Positions 6,315 through 13,692 of a stretch of 14,468 nt of DNA are shown piece after piece. Where the stretch lies: the NCBI GenBank assembly GCA_949346185.1, contig CASGVX010000017.1, positions 1-14,468 on the forward strand, written 5' to 3'. Position 1 is the stretch's first letter, and the number at the start of each line of letters is the position of its first letter. Both the position numbers and the translations under genes were made by a program. This DNA is from an uncultured Lachnospiraceae bacterium (lineage in GTDB: Bacteria > Bacillota > Clostridia > Lachnospirales > Lachnospiraceae). The notes beneath the pieces were generated by a model. The model was not told the DNA's origin, did not search any database, and saw only the letters and a list, made by a program, of their open reading frames with translations.

Positions 6315-7326
6315 TGTTGTTTTGGTGGTGGACGACAATGCGGCAAATATCTTTGCCTTGTCTACCATGCTGCGGCAAATGGGATTTGAAGTGGACGAGG
6401 CGGCATCGGGAGTGGAGGCAATCAACCTGTCCTGCCATAAAAACTACCGATTGATTCTGATGGATTACCTGATGCCGGAAATGGATGGGATTCAAGCGAT
6501 AAAGCAGATCCAGTTTATTATGAAGGGACAGGAGTGTCCGGTATTTATAGGTCTTTCCGCCACATTGGATGAGGATGTGACTGCCACATTCCAAAAGGTG
6601 GGGGTGGATTATCTGATGGAGAAGCCGGTGAGGGCTGAACAACTGAAAGAAATGCTGGACCAGATTGGAATTTCCGTGACGGGAGAGGAAGAGGATAGCC
6701 CGGGCGAGGAGATTGACATGGCAAATGTCCTGTCGGAAATAGAAGGGCTGAATTATGAAAAGGGCATTGATCTCATGGCGGGCAGCGTAGGCAACTATAT
6801 GAAGGTTCTGAAAGTCTGCGTAGGGAATATCAGGGAGAATGAGGTGGCGCTGGATTCCATGAAGGATACGGGGCAGATGCGAGGATTTGCCTTGCATTTC
6901 CACAGTCTCAAGGGGATCTTTCTAAATATCGGAGCGGATGAGTTGGCGGGGCAGTCCAAGGCTCTGGAAATGGCGGCAAAAGAGGAACGGGTCGATTATG
7001 TGGAGAGTAATTTGGATGGCTATATGGGGCGTGTGGAGCGCTTTGCCCGCCAGATACAGGCGGCATGGGATCATTATGCTTCCTTTAGGAGCGAGACAAT
7101 CAGGGGCGGAGAGGTTTCAGGATCGGAATTTGCCAGTCAGTTGGAAGAATTAAAGCAACACATAGAGGATTTTGAATATATTGAAATAACAGAAATGCTG
7201 GATCAGATGTTGGCAGGCTGCCGTGATGAAAAGCGGGAGGGTCTGCAGGAGATATCCGATGCCATTCAGGCATTCGATTATGATCTGGCACTGGAGGCAT
7301 GGGAGCGTCTTGAGAGTTCGCTTTGA
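6307..7326 (+). CDS. Response regulator with HPt phosphotransfer domain (REC-HPt), no DNA-binding domain
   Basis: A 339-residue signalling protein. Residues 3-120 form a receiver domain with acidic pocket Asp9/Asp10, phospho-acceptor Asp53 in LILMDYLMPEMDG, Ser84 and Lys106-Pro107. Residues about 140-255 form an HPt domain with phospho-His199 in HFHSLKGIFLNIGA. Residues 270-339 are a helical tail (HIEDFEYIEITEMLDQML, FDYDLALEAWERL) like those that end clostridial hybrid kinases. There is no kinase or DNA-binding domain, so it is probably an intermediate in a phosphorelay or a decoupled part of one. The start is well set: GGAGGAGG at 6293-6300 is six bases from the ATG, and the gene overlaps galM by 8 bp, implying translational coupling. 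The kinase and output are not in the window. Confidence 0.9.
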   Translation: MNNVVLVVDDNAANIFALSTMLRQMGFEVDEAASGVEAINLSCHKNYRLILMDYLMPEMDGIQAIKQIQFIMKGQECPVFIGLSATLDEDVTATFQKVGVDYLMEKPVRAEQLKEMLDQIGISVTGEEEDSPGEEIDMANVLSEIEGLNYEKGIDLMAGSVGNYMKVLKVCVGNIRENEVALDSMKDTGQMRGFALHFHSLKGIFLNIGADELAGQSKALEMAAKEERVDYVESNLDGYMGRVERFARQIQAAWDHYASFRSETIRGGEVSGSEFASQLEELKQHIEDFEYIEITEMLDQMLAGCRDEKREGLQEISDAIQAFDYDLALEAWERLESSL

Positions 7327-7357
7327 TGCTGTCCGGGGAGATGACAGGAGGCTGATG

Positions 7358-7810
7358 ATGAACGTTTTCAGAAAGTGCTTGGAAAGGCAGATGGGAATTG
7401 GAAAATATCACAAGTATATCGAGACGTGCCGAAGCGGTTTTTCCAAGGAGGGAGTTGCCCAATTTGCCCACAATAGCAAGCCGATTTATGATGACATGTA
7501 CGAACTGCTAAAGAGGGAGAACGAGGCGGACATCACGGAGCGGCTGAGCGATATGCTCAGTACCCTGAAGGCGGCATTCCGCATCACCAGGTACTTTGTG
7601 CTGGTATTCCTTGCCTATATTTCGGGAAATATTGCCTTGATTTCCATGGAACTGGATTATCGGGTTACCTGCGTCAGTATCTTGCTGATGGGAATCTGCT
7701 TCCTGTATAAGCTGGTGGAGTTTGTCTGCAATAAATATTGCGTGCTGGACGCCTACCTATTCATGATATACAAATCCGTGCTGGAAAAGATTGCCAAGGA
7801 GAGCTTGTAA
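7358..7810 (+). CDS. Small two-helix membrane protein of unknown function
   Basis: A 150-residue protein I do not recognise. Residues 1-75 are charged and mostly helical, rich in Lys, Glu and Arg, with GFSKEGVAQFAHNSKPIYDDMYELL in the middle. Two hydrophobic helices follow at about 78-97 and 103-124, and a short cytoplasmic-looking tail ends in KSVLEKIAKESL. The N-terminus has no signal peptide. ATG 7358 is chosen because AGGAGG (7346-7351) lies six bases upstream; ATG 7355 is also possible. The open frame extends further upstream, but only as an overlap with the REC-HPt gene. It starts 31 bp after that gene, so it is probably its operon partner and may be a membrane anchor or sensor input. 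Its stop is one base from the stop of the convergent HAD gene. Confidence 0.7.
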   Translation: MNVFRKCLERQMGIGKYHKYIETCRSGFSKEGVAQFAHNSKPIYDDMYELLKRENEADITERLSDMLSTLKAAFRITRYFVLVFLAYISGNIALISMELDYRVTCVSILLMGICFLYKLVEFVCNKYCVLDAYLFMIYKSVLEKIAKESL

Positions 7811-7811
7811 A

Positions 7812-8642
7812 CTAGTGTACTGTATCATTGATATCTTCAATCAGTTCCAGATGCTTCATGGCATTGCGGATGCCGTCATTTTCCACGGTGTCGGTAACAT
7901 AGTCCACAGCCCGGCGGATTTCTTCGGGGCTGTTTCCCATGGCAATGCTATAGCCGGCATATTCTAGCATGGGAAGGTCATTGGTGCTGTCCCCGATGGC
8001 GATGGTGTCCTCCCGGGGAATCTGGAAGTATTCCTCCAGAAAGCGCATGCCGCTTGCCTTGGAACAGCCTTGGGGCGTAATCTCATAAAAGCCCTTGCCT
8101 CTGTCGATAAAGGTCAGGCTATTCTCGTATTTCTGGCGGAAGGCATCAAAGTCATGCCCTTCTCCCAGACAGATGCAGAATTTGTCAAAATCCAAATCCC
8201 TGGAAGTCTCTGGGGATATGCTCTGAAAGGCATCAGGAATGAGCACCCTGTGCTCTTCCTGAAAGATTCGGATGCGGGTGCGGTAGGGGGTGGTGCTATA
8301 GTAGATGGCGGCGCAGCCCTCCAGCAGCCATTCCAGCTGATATGTCTCCATGTCCGCTAGAATGGCGTTTCCCAAGGCGTACTCTATGTGCTTGGAGAAG
8401 AGCTCCTCCCCGCGGTAAAGGATATAGGTGCCGCATCCGCATACATAGCCATCGAAGGGGAGCGCCCGGATAGAGGCGTCCAATTCGGCGTAGGAGCGTC
8501 CGGTGTTGACAAAGCACAGGTGTCCGTTGGCCTGGAGCTGTTGGATCGTGTCTATGCAGCTTTGGGGAATGTAGCGTTCGCTGTGCCGGGCACCCTCTGT
8601 GATGATGGTGCCGTCGATATCAAAAAAAATGATTTTTTTCAT
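7812..8642 (-). CDS. Cof-type HAD-IIB family sugar-phosphate phosphatase
   Basis: A 276-residue cytoplasmic phosphatase of the HAD superfamily, Cof/YbjI type, usually acting on sugar phosphates or other small phosphometabolites. All four motifs are visible: FFDIDGT at 6-12 (nucleophile Asp8, Asp10), VNTGRS at 45-50 (Thr47), Lys195 in GCSKASGM and IAIGDSTNDLPML at 215-226 (Asp218, Asp222). The region between motifs II and III (about 85-185) holds the C2-type cap. On the - strand AGGAG lies ten bases upstream of the ATG. It is the only - strand gene, facing away from ygiQ and running tail to tail into the membrane-protein gene with a one-base gap. The substrate is unknown; a link to the nearby galM is only a guess. 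Confidence 0.9.
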   Translation of the reverse strand: MKKIIFFDIDGTIITEGARHSERYIPQSCIDTIQQLQANGHLCFVNTGRSYAELDASIRALPFDGYVCGCGTYILYRGEELFSKHIEYALGNAILADMETYQLEWLLEGCAAIYYSTTPYRTRIRIFQEEHRVLIPDAFQSISPETSRDLDFDKFCICLGEGHDFDAFRQKYENSLTFIDRGKGFYEITPQGCSKASGMRFLEEYFQIPREDTIAIGDSTNDLPMLEYAGYSIAMGNSPEEIRRAVDYVTDTVENDGIRNAMKHLELIEDINDTVH

Positions 8643-8777
8643 CTTGCAAGTTCTCCTGTGAATAATTTAGAATTATGATGTTGCGGTGCAGAGCATTTTC
8701 TGTGGCTGTGCATGGCGACATTATGAGAGTATGATAGCCCAATCAGAAGAGGATTGCAAGAGGTATGAGGAGTGGTC
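8643..8777. other. Divergent intergenic region between the HAD phosphatase and ygiQ genes
   Basis: This 135-bp stretch must hold promoters for both divergent genes. On the + strand, TATGAT (8730-8735) is a good -10 box, but the bases 17 bp upstream (TGTGCA) are a poor -35. On the - strand an AT-rich patch near 8663-8678 could serve as -10. No strong palindrome or riboswitch-like structure was seen. Confidence 0.3.
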
Positions 8778-10688
8778 ATGAGAGATTTTTTGCCTGTTTG
8801 CAGGGAGGATATGGCAAAGCGAGGCTGGGAGGAAGTGGATTTCGCTTATGTGTGCGGGGATGCCTATGTGGATCATCCCTCTTTTGGCATGGCCATTATT
8901 ACTAGGGTGCTGGAGGCTCATGGATACCGTATCGGCATCATTGCCCAGCCGGACTGGAGGAAGGAGGAGAGCGTTCAGGTCTTTGGGCGGCCCAGACTTG
9001 GGTTTCTGGTATCCGGGGGCAACATGGACTCCATGGTGAACCATTATACCGTGTCAAAAAAGAGGCGGAGCCAGGATGCCTATGCCCCCGGGGGCGTGAC
9101 TGGGAGGCGGCCGGATTATGCCACGGTGGTGTACTGCAATCTGATTCGGAAGGTTTATAAGCAGGTGCCCATTATCATTGGAGGCATCGAGGCAAGCCTG
9201 CGCCGGCTGGCTCATTATGACTATTGGTCAGATTCCCTGAAACGCTCCATCCTCATGGATTCCCAGGCAGACATTCTCTCCTATGGCATGGGGGAGCGTT
9301 CCATGGTGGAGCTGGCCGATGCGCTGGACAGCGGCATCCGGATTCAGGATATTACCTTCGTGCGGGGAACTGCCTACCGCACCAAATCCTTAGAAAATGT
9401 CTATGATTATCTGGAATTGCCCTCCTATGAGGAGATGGTGGCGGACAAGAAGGCCTATGCCGAGAGTTTCTATATCCAATACTGCAATACGGATCATGTC
9501 ACGGGGAAATGCTTGACTGAGTTTTACGGAAACCGAGGCTATGTGGTGCAGAATCCTCCAGCGGAGCCCTTGACGGAATTGGAGATGGATGACGTGTACC
9601 AGCTGCCCTATATGCGGGGATACCATCCTTCCTATCAGGCGGCGGGAGGGGTTCCTGCCCTGCAGGAGGTGAAGTTCAGCCTTGCCAGCAATCGGGGCTG
9701 TTTCGGGGGCTGCAACTTCTGTGCCCTGACATTCCATCAGGGGCGGGTGATTCAGGCTAGGAGCCGGGAATCCCTTGTGAGGGAAGCGGAGGAGATGACG
9801 AGAGATGCAGATTTCAAGGGATATATCCATGATGTGGGCGGACCTACGGCCAATTTCCGACATCCTGCCTGCGAGAAGCAGAAGAGGCATGGCGTGTGCC
9901 GGAAAAAGCAGTGCCTCTTTCCAAAGCCCTGCAAGAATCTGGTGGTGGATCACGGGGATTATCTGGATATTCTGAAAGAAATTCGAGAGTTGCCGGGAGT
10001 GAAGAAGGTGTTCGTTCGCTCAGGCATCCGGTTCGATTATGTGATGGCAGATCAGGATGACCGTTTTTTGCGGGAATTATGCCGGCATCATATCAGCGGC
10101 CAGCTGCGGGTGGCGCCGGAGCATATATCGGATGGGGTGTTGGACAAGATGGGAAAGCCGAGAAATGAAGTGTATCAGGAGTTCATAAAGCGGTATCAAC
10201 GCATCAATCAGAGGATTGGGAAGGAACAGTTCGCAGTGCCTTACCTTATGTCCTCCCATCCCGGATCTACGCTAAAGGAGGCGGTGGAACTGGCAGAATA
10301 TCTGAGGGATTTGGGGTATATGCCGGAACAGGTGCAGGATTTTTACCCTACCCCCTCCACCATATCTACCTGCATGTACTATACGGGGCTGGATCCCCGC
10401 ACGATGGAGCAAGTTTATGTGCCGAAGAGCATTCATGAGAAGGCCATGCAGCGAGCGCTGATGCAGTACAGGAATCCCAGGAATTACCAACTGGTGAAGG
10501 AGGCGCTGAAAAGGGCTGGCCGGGAGGATTTGATTGGATTTGGAGGCAAATGCCTGATACCCCCCAGGCAGGAGAAGTGGAGGGAGCGGGCATGGGAGGA
10601 TAAGAAGACGGGAAAGAAAAGGCCGAATGGGAGAAAAAATGCTTCCAGACAGGGAAAAAAGTCGGCCAAATCCCCAAAATGGGGTTGA
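8778..10688 (+). CDS. ygiQ: YgiQ family radical SAM protein
   Basis: A 636-residue iron-sulfur enzyme of the YgiQ/UPF0313 radical SAM family, whose reaction is still unknown. The N-terminal domain (about 1-290) has the characteristic segments FLPVCREDM, GDAYVDHPSFG and IIGGIEASLRRLAHYDYW. The radical SAM cluster motif CxxxCxxC is formed by Cys308, Cys312 and Cys315 in RGCFGGCNFC. VAPEHISDGVLDKMGKP and QDFYPTPSTISTCMYYTGLDP are also family signatures. The last 45 residues are Lys/Arg-rich and look disordered, ending KSAKSPKWG. The family's E. coli member is longer (over 700 residues). ATG 8778 is five bases after GAGGAG (8767-8772), better than the GTG two codons earlier. It stands alone between promoters and its neighbours do not reveal its role. 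Confidence 0.93.
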   Translation: MRDFLPVCREDMAKRGWEEVDFAYVCGDAYVDHPSFGMAIITRVLEAHGYRIGIIAQPDWRKEESVQVFGRPRLGFLVSGGNMDSMVNHYTVSKKRRSQDAYAPGGVTGRRPDYATVVYCNLIRKVYKQVPIIIGGIEASLRRLAHYDYWSDSLKRSILMDSQADILSYGMGERSMVELADALDSGIRIQDITFVRGTAYRTKSLENVYDYLELPSYEEMVADKKAYAESFYIQYCNTDHVTGKCLTEFYGNRGYVVQNPPAEPLTELEMDDVYQLPYMRGYHPSYQAAGGVPALQEVKFSLASNRGCFGGCNFCALTFHQGRVIQARSRESLVREAEEMTRDADFKGYIHDVGGPTANFRHPACEKQKRHGVCRKKQCLFPKPCKNLVVDHGDYLDILKEIRELPGVKKVFVRSGIRFDYVMADQDDRFLRELCRHHISGQLRVAPEHISDGVLDKMGKPRNEVYQEFIKRYQRINQRIGKEQFAVPYLMSSHPGSTLKEAVELAEYLRDLGYMPEQVQDFYPTPSTISTCMYYTGLDPRTMEQVYVPKSIHEKAMQRALMQYRNPRNYQLVKEALKRAGREDLIGFGGKCLIPPRQEKWRERAWEDKKTGKKRPNGRKNASRQGKKSAKSPKWG

Positions 10689-10694
10689 TTTTTA
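10672..10694 (+). terminator. Possible short terminator at the end of ygiQ
   Basis: CCCCA (10672-10676) and TGGGG (10680-10684) form a 5-bp GC-rich stem with an AAA loop, followed by a T-rich stretch (TTGATTTTTA). The hairpin overlaps the last codons of ygiQ, and the T-rich stretch contains the predicted -35 box of the next gene. The stem is short, so termination may be partial. Confidence 0.35.
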
Positions 10695-10714
10695 TGGTAA
10701 AAGGACGATATACT
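10685..10714 (+). promoter_or_regulatory. Probable promoter of the FliD-like gene
   Basis: TTGATT (10685-10690) and TATACT (10709-10714) are 18 bp apart and match a housekeeping promoter at 4 of 6 and 5 of 6 positions. The -35 overlaps the ygiQ stop codon TGA (10686-10688). A leader of about 47 bases would separate the start of transcription from ATG 10768. No flagellar sigma-28 pattern was recognised here. Confidence 0.5.
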
Positions 10715-10767
10715 ATATGAAATGAAGGCATTGTGAATGAACATAAAAGGATAGGAGTGTGAGAGAT

Positions 10768-11598
10768 ATGGCGATTTCAGGGATGAATAACAATAATTTT
10801 TTGTTTAGCAGTGGCAACGTGAGGAACAATAATCTGGCAGGACTGACCAGCAGCCTTTTCGGCACTGGCTCCAGCATGCTGGGGGATTATGCCATGATTA
10901 AGTCTGGCACATATAAGAAGCTATTGACCGCATACTATAAGACGGATAGGGTTAGTTCAGACAGTTCCGATTCTGAGAGCACCACGAAGAAGAGCAACAG
11001 GTATGACAGATTTGCCGAGAAGAAGCTGATGGAGGCTCAGACGAAGAAGTCTGAGGAGAATAACAAGTATCTGTCGATTAGAAATGAGGCAGGAGATTTG
11101 AGGACATCTGCCTATGCCTTGAACAGTTATACGCTGTATAGAGAGAAGACGGCAGAGGATGGCACTACTTCCTATGACCGGGACGGCATCAAGACGGCAG
11201 TGAAGAATTTCGTATCTGATTACAATAACCTGCTCACGGCTTCTTCCAAGGTGGATTCCACCAGCATGGCCAGCGGCGTGACAACCGGCATATCTGGCTT
11301 GCTGAAGCAGACGAAGTCCAATGAGGCTGCGCTGAATGCCATCGGCATTTCCATCGGCAAGGACAACAAGTTGGTTTTGGATGAGGAGAAGTTGGGCAGT
11401 GCGGACATTAATTCCATCTCTTCCCTATTCAAGGGAAGCAGTTCTTATGGAAACTCTGTCTCAACGAAGGCATCGGAGATTGCGAGGCAGGCAAATACCA
11501 CTGCCTTCAATGCTACCAGAACATCTTCTTCTTATTCCCAGAGAGGAAACTATTCTGTCACTGGCTATGCGAACAATATTTTGGATCAGTTTCTGTAA
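10768..11598 (+). CDS. Orphan protein resembling the C-terminal part of flagellar cap protein FliD
   Basis: A 276-residue protein rich in Ser, Asn, Thr and Lys, with no signal peptide, no membrane helix and no Cys. Residues 140-222 look like the FliD C-terminal domain: AVKNFVSDYNNLLTASSKVDST, then GLLKQTKSNEAALNAIGISI and KLVLDEEKL, which follows the FliD pattern 'L..IGI...G.L.LDE.KL'. The first 60 residues (Asn-rich, then GLTSSLFGTGSSMLGDYAMIKSGTYKKLL) and the tail (residues 231-276) are unlike FliD. Full FliD is usually over 450 residues. ATG 10768 lies ten bases after AGGAG (10753-10757); the GTG at 10759 is too close. It has its own promoter and a strong downstream hairpin, so it is a single-gene unit. 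Function is unknown; assembly into an extracellular filament is a guess. Confidence 0.65.
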   Translation: MAISGMNNNNFLFSSGNVRNNNLAGLTSSLFGTGSSMLGDYAMIKSGTYKKLLTAYYKTDRVSSDSSDSESTTKKSNRYDRFAEKKLMEAQTKKSEENNKYLSIRNEAGDLRTSAYALNSYTLYREKTAEDGTTSYDRDGIKTAVKNFVSDYNNLLTASSKVDSTSMASGVTTGISGLLKQTKSNEAALNAIGISIGKDNKLVLDEEKLGSADINSISSLFKGSSSYGNSVSTKASEIARQANTTAFNATRTSSSYSQRGNYSVTGYANNILDQFL

Positions 11599-11630
11599 TT
11601 ATAGTAGCATTATTTAAGATTGTATGATGG

Positions 11631-11668
11631 CATCCTCTGCTTCCGTACTTGGAATCAGAGGATGTTTT
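11631..11668 (+). terminator. Intrinsic terminator hairpin after the FliD-like gene
   Basis: CATCCTCTG (11631-11639) is perfectly complementary to CAGAGGATG (11656-11664). Inside, TTCC and GGAA extend the stem past one mismatch, leaving a six-base loop GTACTT. Four T follow (11665-11668). It lies 33 bp after the stop codon and just before the rsmE start, so it separates the two units unless read through. Confidence 0.7.
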
Positions 11669-11675
11669 GCGAAAT

Positions 11676-11688
11676 GGAGGAATCATTG
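11676..11688 (+). promoter_or_regulatory. Ribosome binding site that sets a TTG start for rsmE
   Basis: GGAGG (11676-11680) is five bases upstream of TTG 11686, ideal spacing. The competing ATG at 11674 would place this GGAGG inside the coding sequence and rely on AGAGGA (11657-11662), which is 11 bases away and buried in the terminator stem. Confidence 0.5.
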
Positions 11689-12423
11689 TATCGATTTTAT
11701 ATTTCAGAGGATCAGCTGCGGGAAGATGAGATTGTGATTGAGGGGAGCGATGTGAACCATATTCGGAATGTGCTTCGATTGGAGATGGGAGACTGGGTCG
11801 TTGCCTGCGATGGGAAAAACAGGGATTATGTATGCAGGATACATGATGTTGAAAAGGATGTCGTGCTGCTGCATGTGGAGAAGGTTCGGCCTACCGGGAC
11901 GGAGCTCCCTGTCAGGATTACGCTTTTCCAAGGGATTCCCAAAAAGGACAAGATGGAGTTTATCATCCAGAAGTCAGTAGAACTGGGCGTGTATGAGATC
12001 GTGCCTGTGATGATGAAAAGGTGCGTGGTACGGCTGGATGATAAAAAGGCGAAAAAAAAGCAGGAGCGATGGCAGGATATTGCGGAAGCTGCCGCTAAGC
12101 AGTGCGACCGGGGGATTATTCCTGTGGTACATGAGCCTGTCACCATGGAAGAGGCCATTGACATGGCGAGAGAGTTGGATTACAATATGATTCCGTATGA
12201 ACTGCAGGATGGCATAGACCATTCCAGAGAGATTGTGGCTCATGCCTGCACTCGGGAGTCCGTAGGGATTTTCATCGGCCCTGAGGGAGGTTTTGAGGCA
12301 GATGAAGTGGGACAGGCGGTGGCTTGCGGCATGGAGGCCATAACGCTGGGCAAGAGGATTCTCAGGACGGAGACGGCAGGAATGGCATTGCTGTCTATTC
12401 TGATGTTTCAGATGCAGACATGA
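11686..12423 (+). CDS. rsmE: 16S rRNA (uracil-1498-N3)-methyltransferase RsmE
   Basis: A 245-residue SPOUT-fold methyltransferase that uses SAM to methylate N3 of U1498 of 16S rRNA in the small ribosomal subunit. The N-terminal PUA-like domain is about 1-70 (LYRFYISEDQL, DVNHIRNVLRLEMGD). The SPOUT domain follows, with GIPKKDKMEFIIQKSVELGV at 83-102, LDDKKAKKKQERW at 117-129, FIGPEGGF at 196-203 and the knot segment LGKRILRTETA at 221-231. The TTG start is chosen because RsmE proteins normally begin right at this (M)xRFFI segment and because of the good GGAGG at 11676-11680. ATG 11674 would add four residues; a start at 11620 would lie inside the terminator region. The desulfurase gene follows 84 bp downstream. 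Confidence 0.92.
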   Translation: MYRFYISEDQLREDEIVIEGSDVNHIRNVLRLEMGDWVVACDGKNRDYVCRIHDVEKDVVLLHVEKVRPTGTELPVRITLFQGIPKKDKMEFIIQKSVELGVYEIVPVMMKRCVVRLDDKKAKKKQERWQDIAEAAAKQCDRGIIPVVHEPVTMEEAIDMARELDYNMIPYELQDGIDHSREIVAHACTRESVGIFIGPEGGFEADEVGQAVACGMEAITLGKRILRTETAGMALLSILMFQMQT

Positions 12424-12507
12424 GAGGGGACATGCAGGATGATGCATCTGTGCAGATATGAGAAGGGGATGCCAGACGAGGAGTCATGTAAGAAATGGAG
12501 AATGAGT

Positions 12508-13671
12508 ATGGAAGCATATTTAGATCACGCTGCCACTACGCCGGTATTTCCTCAGGTGCGGGAGATTATGGACAAGGTGATGGGGGAGGATTATGGGAAT
12601 CCTTCCTCCAAGCATACGAAAGGAATGGTAGCGGAACAATATATCAAGTCGGCCAGAGAGGAGATTGGCAGGGCGTTAAAGTGCCAGCCAAAGGAGATTA
12701 TTTTTACTTCCGGGGGGACGGAGGCCAACAACATGGCTCTGATTGGCACGGCGATGGCGAACCGACGGGAGGGGAAGCATATTGTCACCACTAGGATAGA
12801 GCATGCTTCTGTCCATGAGCCATTGGCATATCTGGAAGAGCAGGGGTACGAGGTGACTTATCTCCCGGTGGAATCTGATGGCAGGGTGACGCTGGAGACG
12901 GTGGAGCAGGCTGTGCGGGAGGATACCTTTCTGGTATCTGTCATGTATGTGAATAACGAGGTGGGGAGCGTGGAGCCTATCGGGGAGATTGGGGCGATGC
13001 TCCACGGAATCAATCCCAATATCCTGTTTCATGTGGATGGAATACAGGCATTTGGGAAGATGAGAATACATCCGGGGAAATTGGGGGTTGATTTACTTTC
13101 CGTGAGCGGGCATAAGTTTCATGGTCCGAAGGGCGTTGGATTCCTCTATGTGAGGGATGGGGTGAAGATTCATCCGATTCTCTTTGGCGGCGGGCAGCAG
13201 AATGGGATGCGCTCCGGCACGGAGAATGTGCCGGGCATTGCAGGACTAAAGGTGGCAGTGGAGATGATTTGCCGAGAGCATCAGAAGAAGCGGGAACATC
13301 TCTTTGCACTGAAAAGCCAATTGGTGTCCGGGCTGGAGGAATTGGAGGGGGTGACGGTGCATGCCCTGCAGGGCGCTTCCATGGTGGATACGGCGCCTCA
13401 TATTGTAAGTGCAGGATTTGCGGGCATTCGCAGTGAAGTGATGCTTCACGCTCTGGCTCAGGAGGGGGTATATGTATCCTCTGGCTCTGCCTGTTCTTCC
13501 AATCATCCGGAACTTAGCGGCACGCTTCAGGCAATCGGAGTGGGGCAGGAACTTTTAGACGCCACCCTGCGATTTAGCTTTTCCGTGAACACTACGGCGG
13601 AGGAAGTGGCTTATGCTCTGGAGGCAGTGGAAAAATTGCTGCCCACGCTGCGACGATTTACCAGGCATTAG
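12508..13671 (+). CDS. Cysteine desulfurase (IscS/NifS family), likely ThiI partner
   Basis: A 387-residue PLP enzyme that takes sulfur from cysteine, giving alanine and a protein persulfide. Class V aminotransferase features are YLDHAATTP at 4-12, SGGTEANN at 68-75 (phosphate loop), His99 in RIEHAS stacking on PLP, Asp177 and Gln180 in HVDGIQ, Schiff-base Lys203 in SGHKFHGPKG, RSGTEN at 235-240, and the persulfide-carrying Cys329 in SSGSACSS. It is of the YrvO/NifZ/IscS type, and thiI follows 83 bp downstream, so it most likely feeds sulfur to ThiI for tRNA 4-thiouridine. ATG 12508 is seven bases after GGAG (12497-12500) and gives the usual start. ATG 12502 and an extended 12439 start (23 extra residues) are less likely. 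No iscU or iscR is nearby. Confidence 0.93.
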   Translation: MEAYLDHAATTPVFPQVREIMDKVMGEDYGNPSSKHTKGMVAEQYIKSAREEIGRALKCQPKEIIFTSGGTEANNMALIGTAMANRREGKHIVTTRIEHASVHEPLAYLEEQGYEVTYLPVESDGRVTLETVEQAVREDTFLVSVMYVNNEVGSVEPIGEIGAMLHGINPNILFHVDGIQAFGKMRIHPGKLGVDLLSVSGHKFHGPKGVGFLYVRDGVKIHPILFGGGQQNGMRSGTENVPGIAGLKVAVEMICREHQKKREHLFALKSQLVSGLEELEGVTVHALQGASMVDTAPHIVSAGFAGIRSEVMLHALAQEGVYVSSGSACSSNHPELSGTLQAIGVGQELLDATLRFSFSVNTTAEEVAYALEAVEKLLPTLRRFTRH

Positions 13672-13692
13672 CCACATGGGACGGCAGATGCA

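Noticed and set aside
5481..6903. Long - strand open frames (314 and 272 codons) opposite galM and the REC-HPt gene
   Set aside because: They have no plausible domain and lie opposite two well-supported genes. They follow from the low stop frequency in the antisense of this codon usage.
7811..7822. ACTAGTGTACTG resembles the CTAGTACA dyad arm before thiI
   Set aside because: Only a partial match, with no inverted partner nearby; probably chance.
12439..12507. Extended start of the cysteine desulfurase
   Set aside because: The 23 extra residues (MMHLCRYEKG...) are not typical of the family, which begins at the YLDHAATTP segment. The ATG at 12508 has GGAG at good spacing.
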